From positions 2,728,001-2,792,000 of the forward strand of contig CADCXC010000005.1 in NCBI GenBank assembly GCA_902806595.1: a stretch of 64,000 nt of DNA, given 5' to 3'. This document shows, piece by piece, positions 22,933-34,600 of the stretch. The DNA comes from Pyrenopolyporus hunteri (lineage: Eukaryota; Ascomycota; Sordariomycetes; Xylariales; Hypoxylaceae). Both the position numbers and the translations under genes were made by a program. Position 1 is the stretch's first letter; each line of letters begins with the position of its first letter. The notes beneath the pieces were generated by a model. That model saw only the letters and a program-made list of their open reading frames with translations. It made no database searches and was not told the DNA's origin.

Positions 22933-24394
22933 TTAAAGCCATAGCATACCAGCAACGGCGACCAGAGCAGCGAATGCACTCGCGCCGAGGACCCGTTCGG
23001 GCCGTACACCTTGGTTTTGGTTTTCGTTGCCGCTACCTCCGGAGCCGCAGACCTGCTGGAAGCCACCAGTACAGGCGGCAGCCGGAGAACCGCCAACAGC
23101 GCCACCGTTCGAGCCGCTTCCCGAATCACCGCCGGCTGCCTGGCCATTGGTCCCAGGCCCGCCACCGCTTAGACCGGGAATAACTTCCTGGGTACCCGAC
23201 GACGTGCTCGACTCCTTCGGGTAGTCCTTGTCCATATCCAGGCCTGTACCCAACAGCGATTTTAGAACCGTGTTGGCATCGCCATCCACGACGGTGTCAT
23301 TGGTGGCTCTGGCGTCGTTGTACACGTAACTCTTACCCGAGTTCGTGCCCGGGGGCGAGTTCGTCTTGTAGCAGTCGATGGTAACTTCGCCGACGGTGGC
23401 GTAGTAGTAGCCATCCTTCTTGATGTCCTCACTGTCCCAGTCGATTAATCCGCCAGCCCAGTCCACCGTGCCCTTGGCGTTCTTCTCATCACCGCCGGGC
23501 CAGATGGAAAGTTGAACTCGGGCGGGTGTTTGGGGGAAGTCCCACTGGTTCGCCGTCTTATTCCATGTGTCGGCCTTTAGGTGCGTCTGCCCAAGCTTGC
23601 CGTCAACGTACCACTCGATCTTCTCCGGAGTCCACCTGATCTCGTATTCGTGCCATTCCTGATTTGTATTGCTAAGGTCGGTGATGTTCTTCGAATGCGT
23701 GTCTGCGGAACTAGTCAGCGCCCGGTTACCCAGAAAATATATCCATTGAATGCGCGGATATCTTACAGTCAGGGATGCCCTGGAAGTAGTAGTTGGTCTG
23801 GGCGATGTCGAGCTCGGTACCAACCCATTCGAAGTCGATCTCATCCTTCACATCACTGAGCAGAATGAAGGCAGTGACGACACCGGCGCCACGCGACGTC
23901 TTGATCCTGGCCTTCACATTTCCGTACCACATATAAACGGTAGAGGCAAGGACGGTGCCGGCGGAGTGAGCAGGCATGGTCAAGAGGACGTTGCCCTTGT
24001 GGGCGAGGGGAGTACCTTGGGCCACCCAATCGGCCTTAGAAGGGTCGCCGAGATATTTCGAAACGTCGACGATGCGGTCGGTGTTTTCCATCTTCATTGT
24101 TCTCGACTGACATACAGGCGCAGGAACGCAAGCATCGAGGGAGAAGGACATGCGCGGGTCGCATCCGCCGAGACAGTATGCGCCGGAACCGCATTGGCCG
24201 TATTCTATATTCCACCCAAGTTAGAAAAAAGAAAACCTTGATCGAGAGTAGAGGTAGAGGATGCGCGTCTTACGGGAGCAGCAGGGGGTTTCCTTTGGAC
24301 ACTTCTTTGTCAGCGAACACTGAGGCGCGTTCTGAGCAAATACTGTCGACGCGCCCAACAGGGCCAGCGCCACGGCAGGTATCGATGGAAGCAT
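22933..24394 (-). CDS. GH16 Crh-family chitin-glucan transglycosylase with chitin-binding domain and GPI signal
   Basis: Exons 24394-24274, 24204-23767 and 23702-22933 join to 442 aa; the introns (69 and 64 nt) have GTAAGA donors. These enzymes cross-link chitin to beta-1,6/1,3-glucan in the fungal wall. Order: signal peptide MLPSIPAVALALLGASTVFA; a cysteine-rich CBM18-like module (KETPCCSQYGQCGSGAYC, completed across intron 1); the GH16 domain with active-site motif DEIDFEWVG, where both Glu flank the Asp; then YYFQGIPDYTHSKN restored across intron 2, PARVQLSIWPGG and DWAGGLIDWDSEDI. The C-terminal part is Gly/Ser/Asn-rich, and the last ~20 residues (LGASAFAALVAVAGMLWL) form a hydrophobic tail consistent with GPI anchoring. 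It resembles yeast Utr2/Crh2. No catalytic residue appears to be lost. Confidence 0.93.
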
Positions 24395-27226
24395 CTTGCG
24401 GTTTTCGTGATGTTGCTGCTGTTGCTGCTCACGGAAGCAGGCACGAAGGATACGACTAAGATTAAATTATTATTATATCGGTAATGTATGTACCGCGGTC
24501 CGGGGCGGTTGGGGAACCGGGTCGCGTGCGTGTTCTGTATGTATATACAGCACCGAATAGGCGACGGTTTAAGCGAATGAAGTCGGGAACGGGTACGATA
24601 GACGGTTAACCGTTGAACACTCGACCCGATCCACAGCAACCGGCACTTCCTCCGCTCGTGGACTGGCGAGCAGACGCCGGGGCGAGGAAGGCGTGCGTAC
24701 GGTCCCCGACGAGCGAGAGGAACAACAAAGGGAGTCTCAACGAGGTTGTCGGCTTATATACAAGTAGCGACAAACTGTGATCTCCTCTAGCGTAACCCAA
24801 TTTTGGGTATTTACAACTAAAGCAGCCGCGCTCTAAATCGAGTGTTTTAATCGGCGGGTGTTTCAAGCGAAAGTAATCTGAAAACGATCGAGGCTGAAAC
24901 CCTCTCTTTTCCTTTCTTTTTGGGGGCTCCGGATAACGATAGGATTATTATGATAATTAGATAACAAAGACAAGCAACGTGAGCTTGAAGGATTTGATAG
25001 GTATCAAAGACTCGACAGCCACCGCCCGCTGGAAATGCATACAACGAAAAAGCGAAAGTAATTACCAAAAAATTGGCAGATCGAGGGTTATGGGGCGACT
25101 AGAATAGTAGGAAAGGGGGGAAGAGGAGGAGAATAGGAGGAGAAAAAAAGAGTGAAGTCCGAATGTTCGAGAGCCATAGGCTAACCCCCCCAGGCGTTTG
25201 GTCTAACCATCACACGCCTGGGGATCTCCCATCTCCCATCTCCAATCTCCAATCTCCAATGGGAACGGAGAGATGCAACGCACTAGGAGGCTACAGTAGT
25301 ATGTACGAGGTAGCGTGTAGACCCCAATGGAAGAGAAGGGATAGAAAGAGAGGGGCTGTAGCTACTATACTGTGCTATACTGTACCTATCATATTATCCC
25401 ACGGGTAGTATATATATATGTACGATTTGTGTACATGGTATATATACTTGTACACCTGGGCGGCCAGGGTAGGTAGACAAGGACGACTGGGATACGAGTC
25501 TCGCTCGGGAATAGCGGGATATACCTTATTGTGGGGTCAGGCAAGAAACTGAGTTCCGTCATTGCGTGTGTGCCGTGCGCTGCCAGAAGAACCTTGGAAG
25601 TAGCAAACCACAGACAGCCGTTCGGGGTGGAGCCACTACGTAGGTACGTACCTAGGTACATATATAGGTACATGTCGCCTGAAGTAGAGCATGCCTCTGT
25701 ACGCATATACATAGGTAAGTACCTAGGTACCTACCTACCCAATCCGCTACCATGTGGCGGCACGAACAACCAGATGACGATCATCTCATTGGGTCCACCA
25801 CGTCGTACAGTGCTTACTGTGGCTTATGCACCCTCGGTACCTGTGTCACCTGAAAAGCAGAATCTCGTATTATTCTCGTACTAGACTCGAACCGGACGCG
25901 GACTAGACTCGACTTATCAAGGAAGCCCCAGGGGAGAGAGGTACCACCGGTGACACTCACACGCAGAAGAAACTCGAGATCGACGATTACAGTATTATGC
26001 GGATTTGTTTCCGCACGTTGCCCGAGATATGTACCTATATAGGTACCTATGTACATGCTGCTACTTCGACAACAGAAATTCTCACGAGCAAGATCTTGTA
26101 AACTACCTGCCTAAGGTATATTAGCCTATCATCGAGAGCGTAAAGAGTGTAAACATACCCTCGTCTAAGAGATGGTTCACGTAAAATTTAATTCATGTAA
26201 GTCATAAACTCAGAGATTCGTACATAGGCGATAGGTAGGTATATAAGGTATCTACATTAGACGACACCCGCATTGCGTTGATCCCAACACCAGTAGGGTG
26301 TTAAGAGAATAGGACGAATAGGCCCAATCATACGTATCAACACCCTACGTATCGTGTCACCGCATGATTCCTTTGCTGAATAGAGGACCAGGCCCACGTA
26401 TTGATCCTTTAACCCCTTTTTTAAGTAAATGTAGACCTCTCTCCTCACATTTGCCTACGCAGTCCCCTCGGAAGAGTCACCGGCATCCAAAGCCGGGAAA
26501 GGAAACTCCGGCCTGCTAATAGGAGTAAACCCATGAAGGTGACCATCGGTGCTACCGTATGGCTGTATAAAGTGCCGGGCGAAACATCGTGCACTCCGGA
26601 CTTTTTATACGGGAGCATCCGGTATTGGGGCCAACAGGGAGCTAGATAAATAAAGACGGCCGTGTCTTCCGAGGGAATAACAGCCAGCTAGACTGGCATA
26701 CAATACATTACGTATATATGGTCAAGAGCTTCAGTCCGTCCTATAAGATCGTAGTGTTATTCGAATTATGTGGGTTTCCACCCCTAGAGCACCGTCAAAC
26801 GAGCCTCAAAATCAAAAACCCAGGTAGCCAACATTGCACGGTCCCGAATAAGTAAACTCCATAGGTCAGAGCGTTACTCGTCTTCGAAATAACACGATGG
26901 CTTGATATAGTATTCCGGATAGCCCACTAACAGTCGGCCTGGTTTCTCTAATCGACTCCTTTCTATGTTACATCACAATCGGCCAACATATTGCTGACTC
27001 TCCTTCGGCACCCGGTGAATACCATATATCCGTCGTAACCTAGAGAATAAATATACCTCAGAGTAGGACCACCCTTAGCTGCATCTAACAGTTTTCGTAC
27101 CTAGATATACGCCTATATATATACTCCATAAACTACTATAAACACAGGACACGAAGGCAACCGAACTAAAAAGAAGAAAACCCCGACTAATAAGAACCGT
27201 ACACACATACACGCACTCCTTCCCAA
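24395..27226. other. Intergenic region with TAGGTACC palindromes
   Basis: Crh promoter at the left, 3' flank of the Nudix-like gene at the right. A CCATCTCCAATCTCC tandem run lies at 25227-25258. Dense TACGTACCTAGGTACATATA-type palindromes lie at 25637-25670, 25713-25738 and 26028-26052. Pairs of short frames here lack recognisable domains. Confidence 0.55.
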
Positions 27227-28222
27227 TCAGAATAGATACTCCCCCGCGAACGCCAACCCCTGATGCACCACCGTCCTCAGCTCCTCGGGCATGGGCAGCG
27301 CCTCCGCGCGGCTAAAGCTAGCCCAGACCAGCTCGTCGTGGTCCCGCGAACGGACCGACAGGCCCTCGTGGCTCTGGACCAGCACCGCGTAGTTGAGCTG
27401 GAGACACTCCTTGCGCAGCACGAGCTGCGGGTTATGGATCGGGGAGCGCCGCGACGGCGGCCCTCCGCCACTCCCGCCCCTAGTCCCCCCGCCGCCGCCA
27501 CTGCTGCTGCTGCTGCTATTGCCGCGCGAGTTCGTGGCAGAGGTCAGGGTGGCGCCGTCGAGCACGGAGAGGCTCCCGCTGCCGGCCCCGGTGCCCGTGA
27601 ATATCCCCACGCCGTCGTCGTCCCAGTCCAGGATCCGCACCTCGGCCACCCGCCGCACCTCCTGCAGCGCGCCTAGCACCCGCACGACGCGGAGCCCCGT
27701 CTGCTCCGCCACTCGCTGCGCCACCGCCGCCGAGATGCAGAAGTCCTCGTCGCCTACCTTGCCCCCGGGGAGCTCCCACGTACCGCCAGTGCTACCGCCG
27801 CTACCTCTCCCGGCCCGTGCTTCTGCTTCGCCACCACGACTGCTATTACCCGTACTAGTCGAATGCTGCCGTTGATGCTGCCTACTGCCGTAGCCGTGCT
27901 GCCGGCGCGAATACGAGGAGACGGGTACCGCCGTAGCAGTGCGGGTGGAAGAGGAGGCGGAAGAGGAAGGCGAGGAGGATACGGAAGCGGACGACGGCCG
28001 GCGGAGCAGTAGCACGGAGGGTCGGGAGCTGTGCACGTCCCTGCGGAAGATGCACACGCCGACGTATAGCTTGTCCGCGGGCCGCGTGGCGCGGATGGCC
28101 TCGAGGTATTGCCCCCGTGACATGGCGAGCACGGCCTTCTGCGCCTGGGAAAGCGTCGACTTCCTGAACGATGACGATGATGATGACGATAACGCTGCAG
28201 ACGATGATGACGACGAAGTCAT
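27227..28222 (-). CDS. Nudix-like domain protein with degenerate Nudix box
   Basis: Single-exon 331-aa frame from the ATG at 28222. A Ser-rich N-terminus is followed by KLYVGVCIFRRD (first Nudix strand), a low-complexity Ser/Arg insertion, then GTWELPGGKVGDEDFCISAA continuing into VAQRVAEQTGLRVV. This aligns with the Nudix box (G-x5-E-x7-R-E-x2-E-E-x-G), but the REUxEE core reads QRVAEQ, so most of the metal-binding glutamates are replaced. A Gly/Ser-rich insertion separates it from KECLQLNYAVLV and HDELVWASFSRAEAL, which look like the last strands and helix. The substrate is unknown; it may be a non-hydrolytic Nudix fold. The coding region is GC-rich with Ser and Gly codon repeats. Single-exon status and start are likely but not certain. 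Confidence 0.75.
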   Translation of the reverse strand: MTSSSSSSAALSSSSSSSFRKSTLSQAQKAVLAMSRGQYLEAIRATRPADKLYVGVCIFRRDVHSSRPSVLLLRRPSSASVSSSPSSSASSSTRTATAVPVSSYSRRQHGYGSRQHQRQHSTSTGNSSRGGEAEARAGRGSGGSTGGTWELPGGKVGDEDFCISAAVAQRVAEQTGLRVVRVLGALQEVRRVAEVRILDWDDDGVGIFTGTGAGSGSLSVLDGATLTSATNSRGNSSSSSSGGGGGTRGGSGGGPPSRRSPIHNPQLVLRKECLQLNYAVLVQSHEGLSVRSRDHDELVWASFSRAEALPMPEELRTVVHQGLAFAGEYLF

Positions 28223-29981
28223 CGCGGCCGCAATCTCTAGCTCCCCGTATAAATATAAATATCGCCGTCGTAGTTTCTACTGTCGCCGCTGCCGCCGCCG
28301 CTGCCGCTAGTATTCAACAACGGGTGGGGGGAGCTCGTGCGGTGAAAAATCTCAGGTAGATAGGACGTCGTAACGGATTGCGCCCTTGGAAATTCCCCTT
28401 TCGTTAGTCTCGCCGGGAACGCACATGCAAATAAACCAGGCCGTAATGTATATGCCCGTCAGTTCGCCTGTGCCCCCCTTTTTCGTTTACGAAACACGGC
28501 CGGCTACGTGCTCTAGCTCTCCCCCACCCACCTCCGGTCTACTTATAGATAGATTGATGGGAAAAAGACGGAAGAAAAAGAGAAGCAAAAGAGGGATGCA
28601 CACAGAGAGAGAGAGAGGTCCCGGCCTCTATCTTATCTCCATCTCTCTGTCGTTCTCTTCGAGGAGGTATCCTCTCCCTTATACGTCTCGCGAGCCTCTG
28701 CCGAGGACCGAACAACCTCTTGAGCTAGCCGGACCAGACAAGAAGCGAGACCTTATAGGGGTAGCAGAAGCAGACGCTGAGCTTATCCAGAACCGACCCA
28801 GCCCGTGTTTCCGGAGGCACCCCAAGTTTAGCCTACCAACGGCGGGCGAAAGACATCATCACCCGCGCGCCAACGATAGAGTTCTCCGAACAGCCTAGCC
28901 CAACTCAGCCCGGGGTCTGGGGACTTGGGTGGCGGCACCGGGGGGTTCTACTACCACTATCTACCCTGGGTTCCTAGTACAAGCGACACTGCAATGTCTT
29001 GAGATTCGTCCAAGATGGCTTGCATGCCGTGTCACATGGCTTTACCTATCCCCATTATTCCCTATGATCTACTGTAACAAGCACCACGACTCTGAATATA
29101 GATCCTGATCATGCCGATCAAAAAGGGAATGGCAAAGTTAGACAGCCCACAAAGAGGGTGTTATGGTTTTAAAGTTAGATGTGAACGAGTATACCTTGGA
29201 AGCACAAGGTGAATAGGTAGGTTTTGTGAAATGTAGGTTGGCAACGTGGCACTAGTCGAATTCCCTGAATATGCAATTCTGCATCGACTGATCTCAGTTT
29301 TACAAAGACGCGGGTTTTTGAAAATTTATTTGTCTATCAGCTGGCAATCGCGTATAGTAACTCGAGTAAGCCTCGCTTCATGGTGAATCTGCATTAAAAC
29401 CCCTTAAAGGCCGTCTGATCAACGTAATCACGAGTAAGCATCACCAAAAAAGTTTTTGAGCTTTTGTAAAAAAAAAAAAAAAAACAAGGAAAAGGACCCC
29501 GTCATCCGGCCCGCCACTATGCCTTGGACATAGGCCTTCGAAAAGCGCAGAATACAAGTTTAACTCTTCCCTAATTCCATAATCGAACAGTCCATCCATT
29601 CTCCCGTGGGGGAATCGTGCTTTGAAAGAAAAAGAAAACCGTTTCCTTGCCGAAAAAACATTATACGGAAATAGAATCACGAAAAGGCGAGATTTAACGA
29701 TGCGAGACCGCTCGTCCGTCTCCCTTTGTTTATGGTAGTTGCCGTTGCCGTTGCCGTTGCCATTGCCGCTACTATTGCCGTCGCCCGTAAATCGGCGGTG
29801 ATGAAGTTGTGCTTATGGAGGTTTTACGGCGGGTGGAGTGAGATCACCGGGGCGGGATCTCACACAGTCTGTTTTCTTACAAAACCTGATGAGAATGAGC
29901 AGATCGAAACAAGAGAGGGGTGTACAAATGCCAGAAATAGGACAGCCAGAACGTAACATAACACCTGGAGCCTGGACTTGC
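28223..29981. other. Intergenic region with simple repeats
   Basis: Promoter of the Nudix-like gene (GCCGCCGCC-type run near 28290) and 3' flank of the Myb gene. A poly-A tract of about 16 lies at 29468-29484, and a GTTGCC hexamer array at 29739-29762. No gene seen. Confidence 0.55.
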
Positions 29982-31672
29982 TTAACGTGCCTTTTGCGTG
30001 GAGAATAGTTCGGGGAAATGCTCTTTAGCGTACTGCTCGCATGCCTGTATTGATATGGGTTAGCATGGGAATGTATATAAGGGAAATCCGACGGATGCGA
30101 GACGACTAACCTTTGCTGGCTTACCAACTTTCTGACCAATAGTCTTCCACTTGTTGTTCTCGTAGTCTTTGATAGCGCTTAAGAGGGCTTGGCTCTCGTC
30201 CTCGGCGAACTCGGCGTAATGCATGTCCTAGATGACTATTAGCAACGGAGAAGGGGGGTATAAAGCATATTACACGAGGGCATACCTTGTACCAATGCTT
30301 CTTGACACTACCCTCGGTTCGCGTAGGGAAGGTCTATAATCATTCAAGTTAGCGGAGGGATCCTGAAGGTGTCCTGGGGCGAAACTGACCTTGGCAATCT
30401 CAGCCCAACTATTTCCCGCATCCCTCATCTGCTTTAGTCGCAATTCCTCGGCGGGAGTCCAGGGGGTATTTGTTCGGCTCTTCTTAGCTGGAGGGGGAAC
30501 GGTAGGAGTGGTGGCCTCTTCCTTGGCCGGAACGGCCGGTGGGGCAACGGGAGTGACCTGCATCGGTGGTGCGGGCGCGGCCGAAACTGGGGTAGGGGCT
30601 GGCGCGGGAGCGGGAGTGTTCGGCGCGGTGGTCGTGGCTGCGGCAGTGGTCGGAGCTGGGGTCGAAGGGTTCGCGGCGGCAGCGTGCGGCTGCTGATGGG
30701 TTTGTCCAGGTGCGGCTCGCTTACGACCGCGGGGCGCAGCCGCAGGGGCTGGAGTCGGCGTCGATTGCTGGGAGGGCGCAACTTGCGATTGTGGAAGGGT
30801 CATCGGGGGTGGGACCGGTGTAGCATGATGCTGCTGCGTCTGATGCGAGGGCTGATGCGTTTGATGGTGCGGGTGCTGAGCGTGGGAACCATGAGACTGC
30901 TGATGAGGCTGGTTCTGGTGTTGTTGGTGCTGAGGCAGCTGCTGATGGTGCTGCTGACCGTGCGACGGATGCGGCTGGGCGCCGGGATTCTGAGGCTGTG
31001 GCGTATAACCAGCAAACTCATTCCGACGTGACATGTCGGCTTGGTAGGGATGGTTAGAACTGTATCACAAGGCGGTGTTAGCTAGCCCATATGACTTGAT
31101 ATTGCTGAAAGCGACAACAGCAAAACGCGATGCAATCATGGCTGCACAGCATTGGACACTTCAAATCGACGACGGTTGGTAGAAGCAAAACCCGAGAGGT
31201 GCCATTCAGCTGGTTGGAGGAGCAAGGGTATTGCGAGGCAGTCTAGCCTGCAGGGTAGTGGGGATAGTGCTTGGGTTTTGCGTAGAAGACTAGGTGAGGC
31301 TATCACCAGGGATCCTGCCACTCGCGGTGGAGTAGGGACTTATTGACCTGGGTTGAATGTTTGCGGGACAGGTCCATGGCTGAGACGGGCAGGTATACAT
31401 TCGGTACATATATGACCATGTCTTCTGTACAGCGAAGACCTGTATTATATGTGTACGAGCCCATCTGGGGTAGACGAGGGGGAAGGGGGGGGCGGAGGGG
31501 GAGATGGGGAAGATGCAATGTAGACGGGGGAAACATATTGCACAGGTACTGTACATGGGTGACAAGATGTAGAGAAGCGAAAAAGGGTATGTACTTACTG
31601 CATGCCATCATTCGGGTGCTGGGTGGAGTTGTAGAGGTACTCCGGCACGGGGCCGACCTGCCACTGCTGCAT
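29982..31672 (-). CDS. Myb/SANT-domain DNA-binding protein with Gln/His/Pro-rich N-terminus
   Basis: Five exons, 31672-31599, 31059-30390, 30333-30286, 30227-30111 and 30044-29982, join in frame to 323 aa. Exon 1 encodes MQQWQVGPVPEYLYNSTQHP and continues across a 539-nt intron into HSNHPYQADMSRRNEFAGY. The N-terminal two thirds is His/Gln-rich, then Pro/Ala/Thr-rich, typical of fungal activator regions. The C-terminal domain begins TPWTPAEELRLKQMRDAGNS and WAEIAKTFPTRTEGSVKKHW, a Myb repeat with its conserved tryptophans, then FAEDESQALLSAIKDYENNK followed by WKTIGQKVGKPAKACEQYAK, a second degenerate repeat. The 3' introns are 56, 58 and 66 nt with AG acceptors and good frames. It is likely a nuclear regulator; targets are unknown. 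A further 5' untranslated intron is possible because TTTCAG directly precedes the first exon. Confidence 0.85.
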
Positions 31673-34600
31673 GATCTGAAATGGGCAAACTAGCGTCAGC
31701 TACAATCAATACCAAAGTCTCTTGTTCCTGATACAACTGGGAGAGTCAAAGTGCATAGACAAAGCTAAATTTTGGAAAGGAGGGGGGGATAAATAAACGG
31801 GACTCGAGTTAAAATAAAAACAACATTGGAAAATTGAAAGGAACAAGTTTTAGGAATGGGGCATTGTAGCGGGCACGGGAGACAATACAGCTGAGAAGAA
31901 TTATTATTCCGCGCAGAACAGGGGGCAAAGGCCAAGCAAAGTGACAACGGCGGCAGATGTGGAACAGCAGGAAAAATTACCACTGGTTCGAAACGTAAAA
32001 AGGAAAAGGGAAACAACAAGGACAAATGAATTCTCGAGATGAAAGAAACGAGAAAATTTTTTTTTGATTGTAGTTGTAACGGTGGTGTAGTAACGGTAAT
32101 GAACAGGAGTGGTAGTGGAGGTGGTGATGGGGGTGAGGGTGGTGACGATGATGAATGATGAAATGTTACCGAGAAATCTCATAGGAAGGAGCAGTGCAAA
32201 TCTGTAGAGCACGAAGAAGTTGGAGAAGCTCGGGGCAGTTTTAGTTCGCCAACGTGTACCATCATCACGAAGCTGCTGCTGATGAAGCCAAAGTAAGGCC
32301 TCGTTTAGCAGCATCGTGAAGGGCTAGCCGGAGTACCACGGCCATCCCCGTATGCGAATGAAAAGAAAAAATGCGACCGGGGGCCAAACGCACGTGTCTT
32401 GGATAGTCGCGATGGGAAAAAGACACACGACCGAATGTTTCTGTTGATGCAGGCCATGGCTGATGCTATCGGGGAGTGGGGATCACGAAAGAAAATACCG
32501 GAATACAACGAGAAAAGGAAATGTAGATGGTACTCCAGACTTACGGGCTATTGGGAAATGTATGGTAGGTATCAGATGTATGCGAATATCAACGTGTGGT
32601 GCATAAGTCTGCAGCGACGTCGAACTTTGTTTTCTTTTTTTTTTCTTTCCTTGCTCGCTTTGCTTGCTTGCTGCTACTACTGCTGCTGGCTGCTGCGGGA
32701 CGACGAGGCGGGCAATCAATGGTGCTCCCTCCTCTGCTCGGTCGCGTACAGCGGTTTGTGTCTTCTTAATGGTGAGGCGACTATTGATTCCGAGATACAA
32801 CAGACGCGTCTCCTTGCCTGGTACTGCGCAGGTAGACTCGTCGCTAGCTGGGATAACCCGTTAGACAAATCCGTGGGAAAGAAACTGACGAGAAGGGTTT
32901 AGTCAATCGAAAGTGGGCGCTCGCGCAGCAGGCACCGACGCCGGTGGACAAAAGATTTGAGGTGAGGTTGGGGTTGAATGTTGTTGTTGTTGCAACGACA
33001 GGGAATTAGAACCAGAATGTATCGGCGGTTCAACAGGAGAAGTACGGAGTACCTTGGTGGGAGAAAGAGAAAAGTAGAGGGAACAAACTGTGCGGATGGG
33101 GGAGGGGTGCAGATTGAGGAACCTTGGGAAATAAGGAAGGTAGAAGGAACGTTGGTCGAGGTAGCCACCTGCAAAATTTGCACTTCTGGCCTTGATACCG
33201 CACGGGGCCTCTTCTTGCACAGCCCCTACTTGGTCTGTGCGTAAATTATGTGCCCTGCCAATTATGAATGGGCTTCTTTATTCCCTGACGGCTTTCAATT
33301 TAGCGGGAAAGCGGAACTGGCGGAGACGTTGTACACCGGGCATTTGAGACCAGGAACCTTGAAACTAATGTACACCGCATATCCGCGACTAGTGGGACTA
33401 CCTAACTAGGTATCGTTGACGGAAATAGGGGACAGATAAGAAGACGAAAAACAGAAATAAACCGTAAATAAATAATGAACAAAAAAATAGGATAAAAATA
33501 AAAACGAAAGAGCGAGGCTATTTAGATCTAGGGTCGGTGTATGCGAAACCGAGGCGAGCGGGCAATGGTTGAAGGGGGGTATGATGAGGTAACTTTTTGG
33601 GTTTGTTGGATGTGGCGTTGTGCTGCCGTAAGATTTAGGTCGCCATGAGAAATTAAAAGAAAAGAAAAAAAAAACATGAAGGTCACGATACCTTTTCCAG
33701 CGTGATTAAATAACTCTTTCCTTTCGAATTGGTTCGAAAACGGCGCAACCCTCTTCAATTCGTGAGATGTCAATTGCGAAGTCCCTCTCACAAATTCGAT
33801 ATAATAATTCTTATGCAAGGATCTCAACAAGTAGCGTGGACAAAGTACATGCCTTTGCAATGAGAATAAAAAAAAAGGGCGCGACTTTATGAAGATCAGA
33901 TCCTGATACCTGAATAATGCAGGAAAAACTCGACTAACCAGGACTCGGATGTTGTCAAACCGCCCCTTGGGAGTGTACTTTCGATCGAAGTATCTTGGGC
34001 TTAGACTGGTTGATGTTTTGGATTGGTATCTAATCTTTTTTATTTTTATTTTTTTCGTGCGCGACCTGGGGGTGTGGGTTCGAACGACTGGCACCTCACG
34101 AAAAAAGAAGTGTGGAAAAGGTTAAGATTTGGCGGTACGCAGCCATCGAAGGTGGGAAGTACCTTTAATGTTCGGGCCATGGTGGCTCAAAGATATTTTC
34201 TCTTTCTCTCATTCGCCTAAACCACTTTTGTGGGGAATAGGATGTCTTGGCCGCTACCTCCCGGTCTAACCCTTAACTCGGTTAATCATGGGTCAAGATT
34301 CCAAGCTAACGAGTGATTACCAATAAGTCGAAGCATTTCTCTTGCATACCATAGTAAAGGGGATGGAATGCGTAGGTACGTACATTACGTACATGCTTGC
34401 GTACGATGTACGTGTTAGGTACTGCGTAGTAGGTACGTACAAATGAGATAGATAGGTATTCAGGTACATATGTATGTTCCCAAGTATCCTGTTTTGAAGA
34501 TGTCCCGCACGTGATATTGGGTAGTTCCCTACATGTATTGAAGGCGGGTTCGTACACACGCGATGCATGTGTGTGTACGTATCGCACTACTGGCATACAT

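Noticed and set aside
28386..28898. 170-codon plus-strand frame upstream of the Nudix-like gene
   Set aside because: Translated from GA/CT simple repeats with no domain; probably promoter DNA.
32399..32902. 167-codon plus-strand frame
   Set aside because: Cys/Leu/Tyr-rich run translated from a CTG/CTT simple repeat; overlaps the likely leader of the Myb gene.
33528..34094. 188-codon minus-strand open frame
   Set aside because: Composition is irregular and Phe/Ser/Arg-rich, there is no recognisable domain, and it lies in low-complexity DNA with no supporting splice context.
34058..34110. GTGGGTTCGAACGAC, tRNA T-arm-like
   Set aside because: The stem bases do not pair and no D-arm or acceptor stem is found around it.
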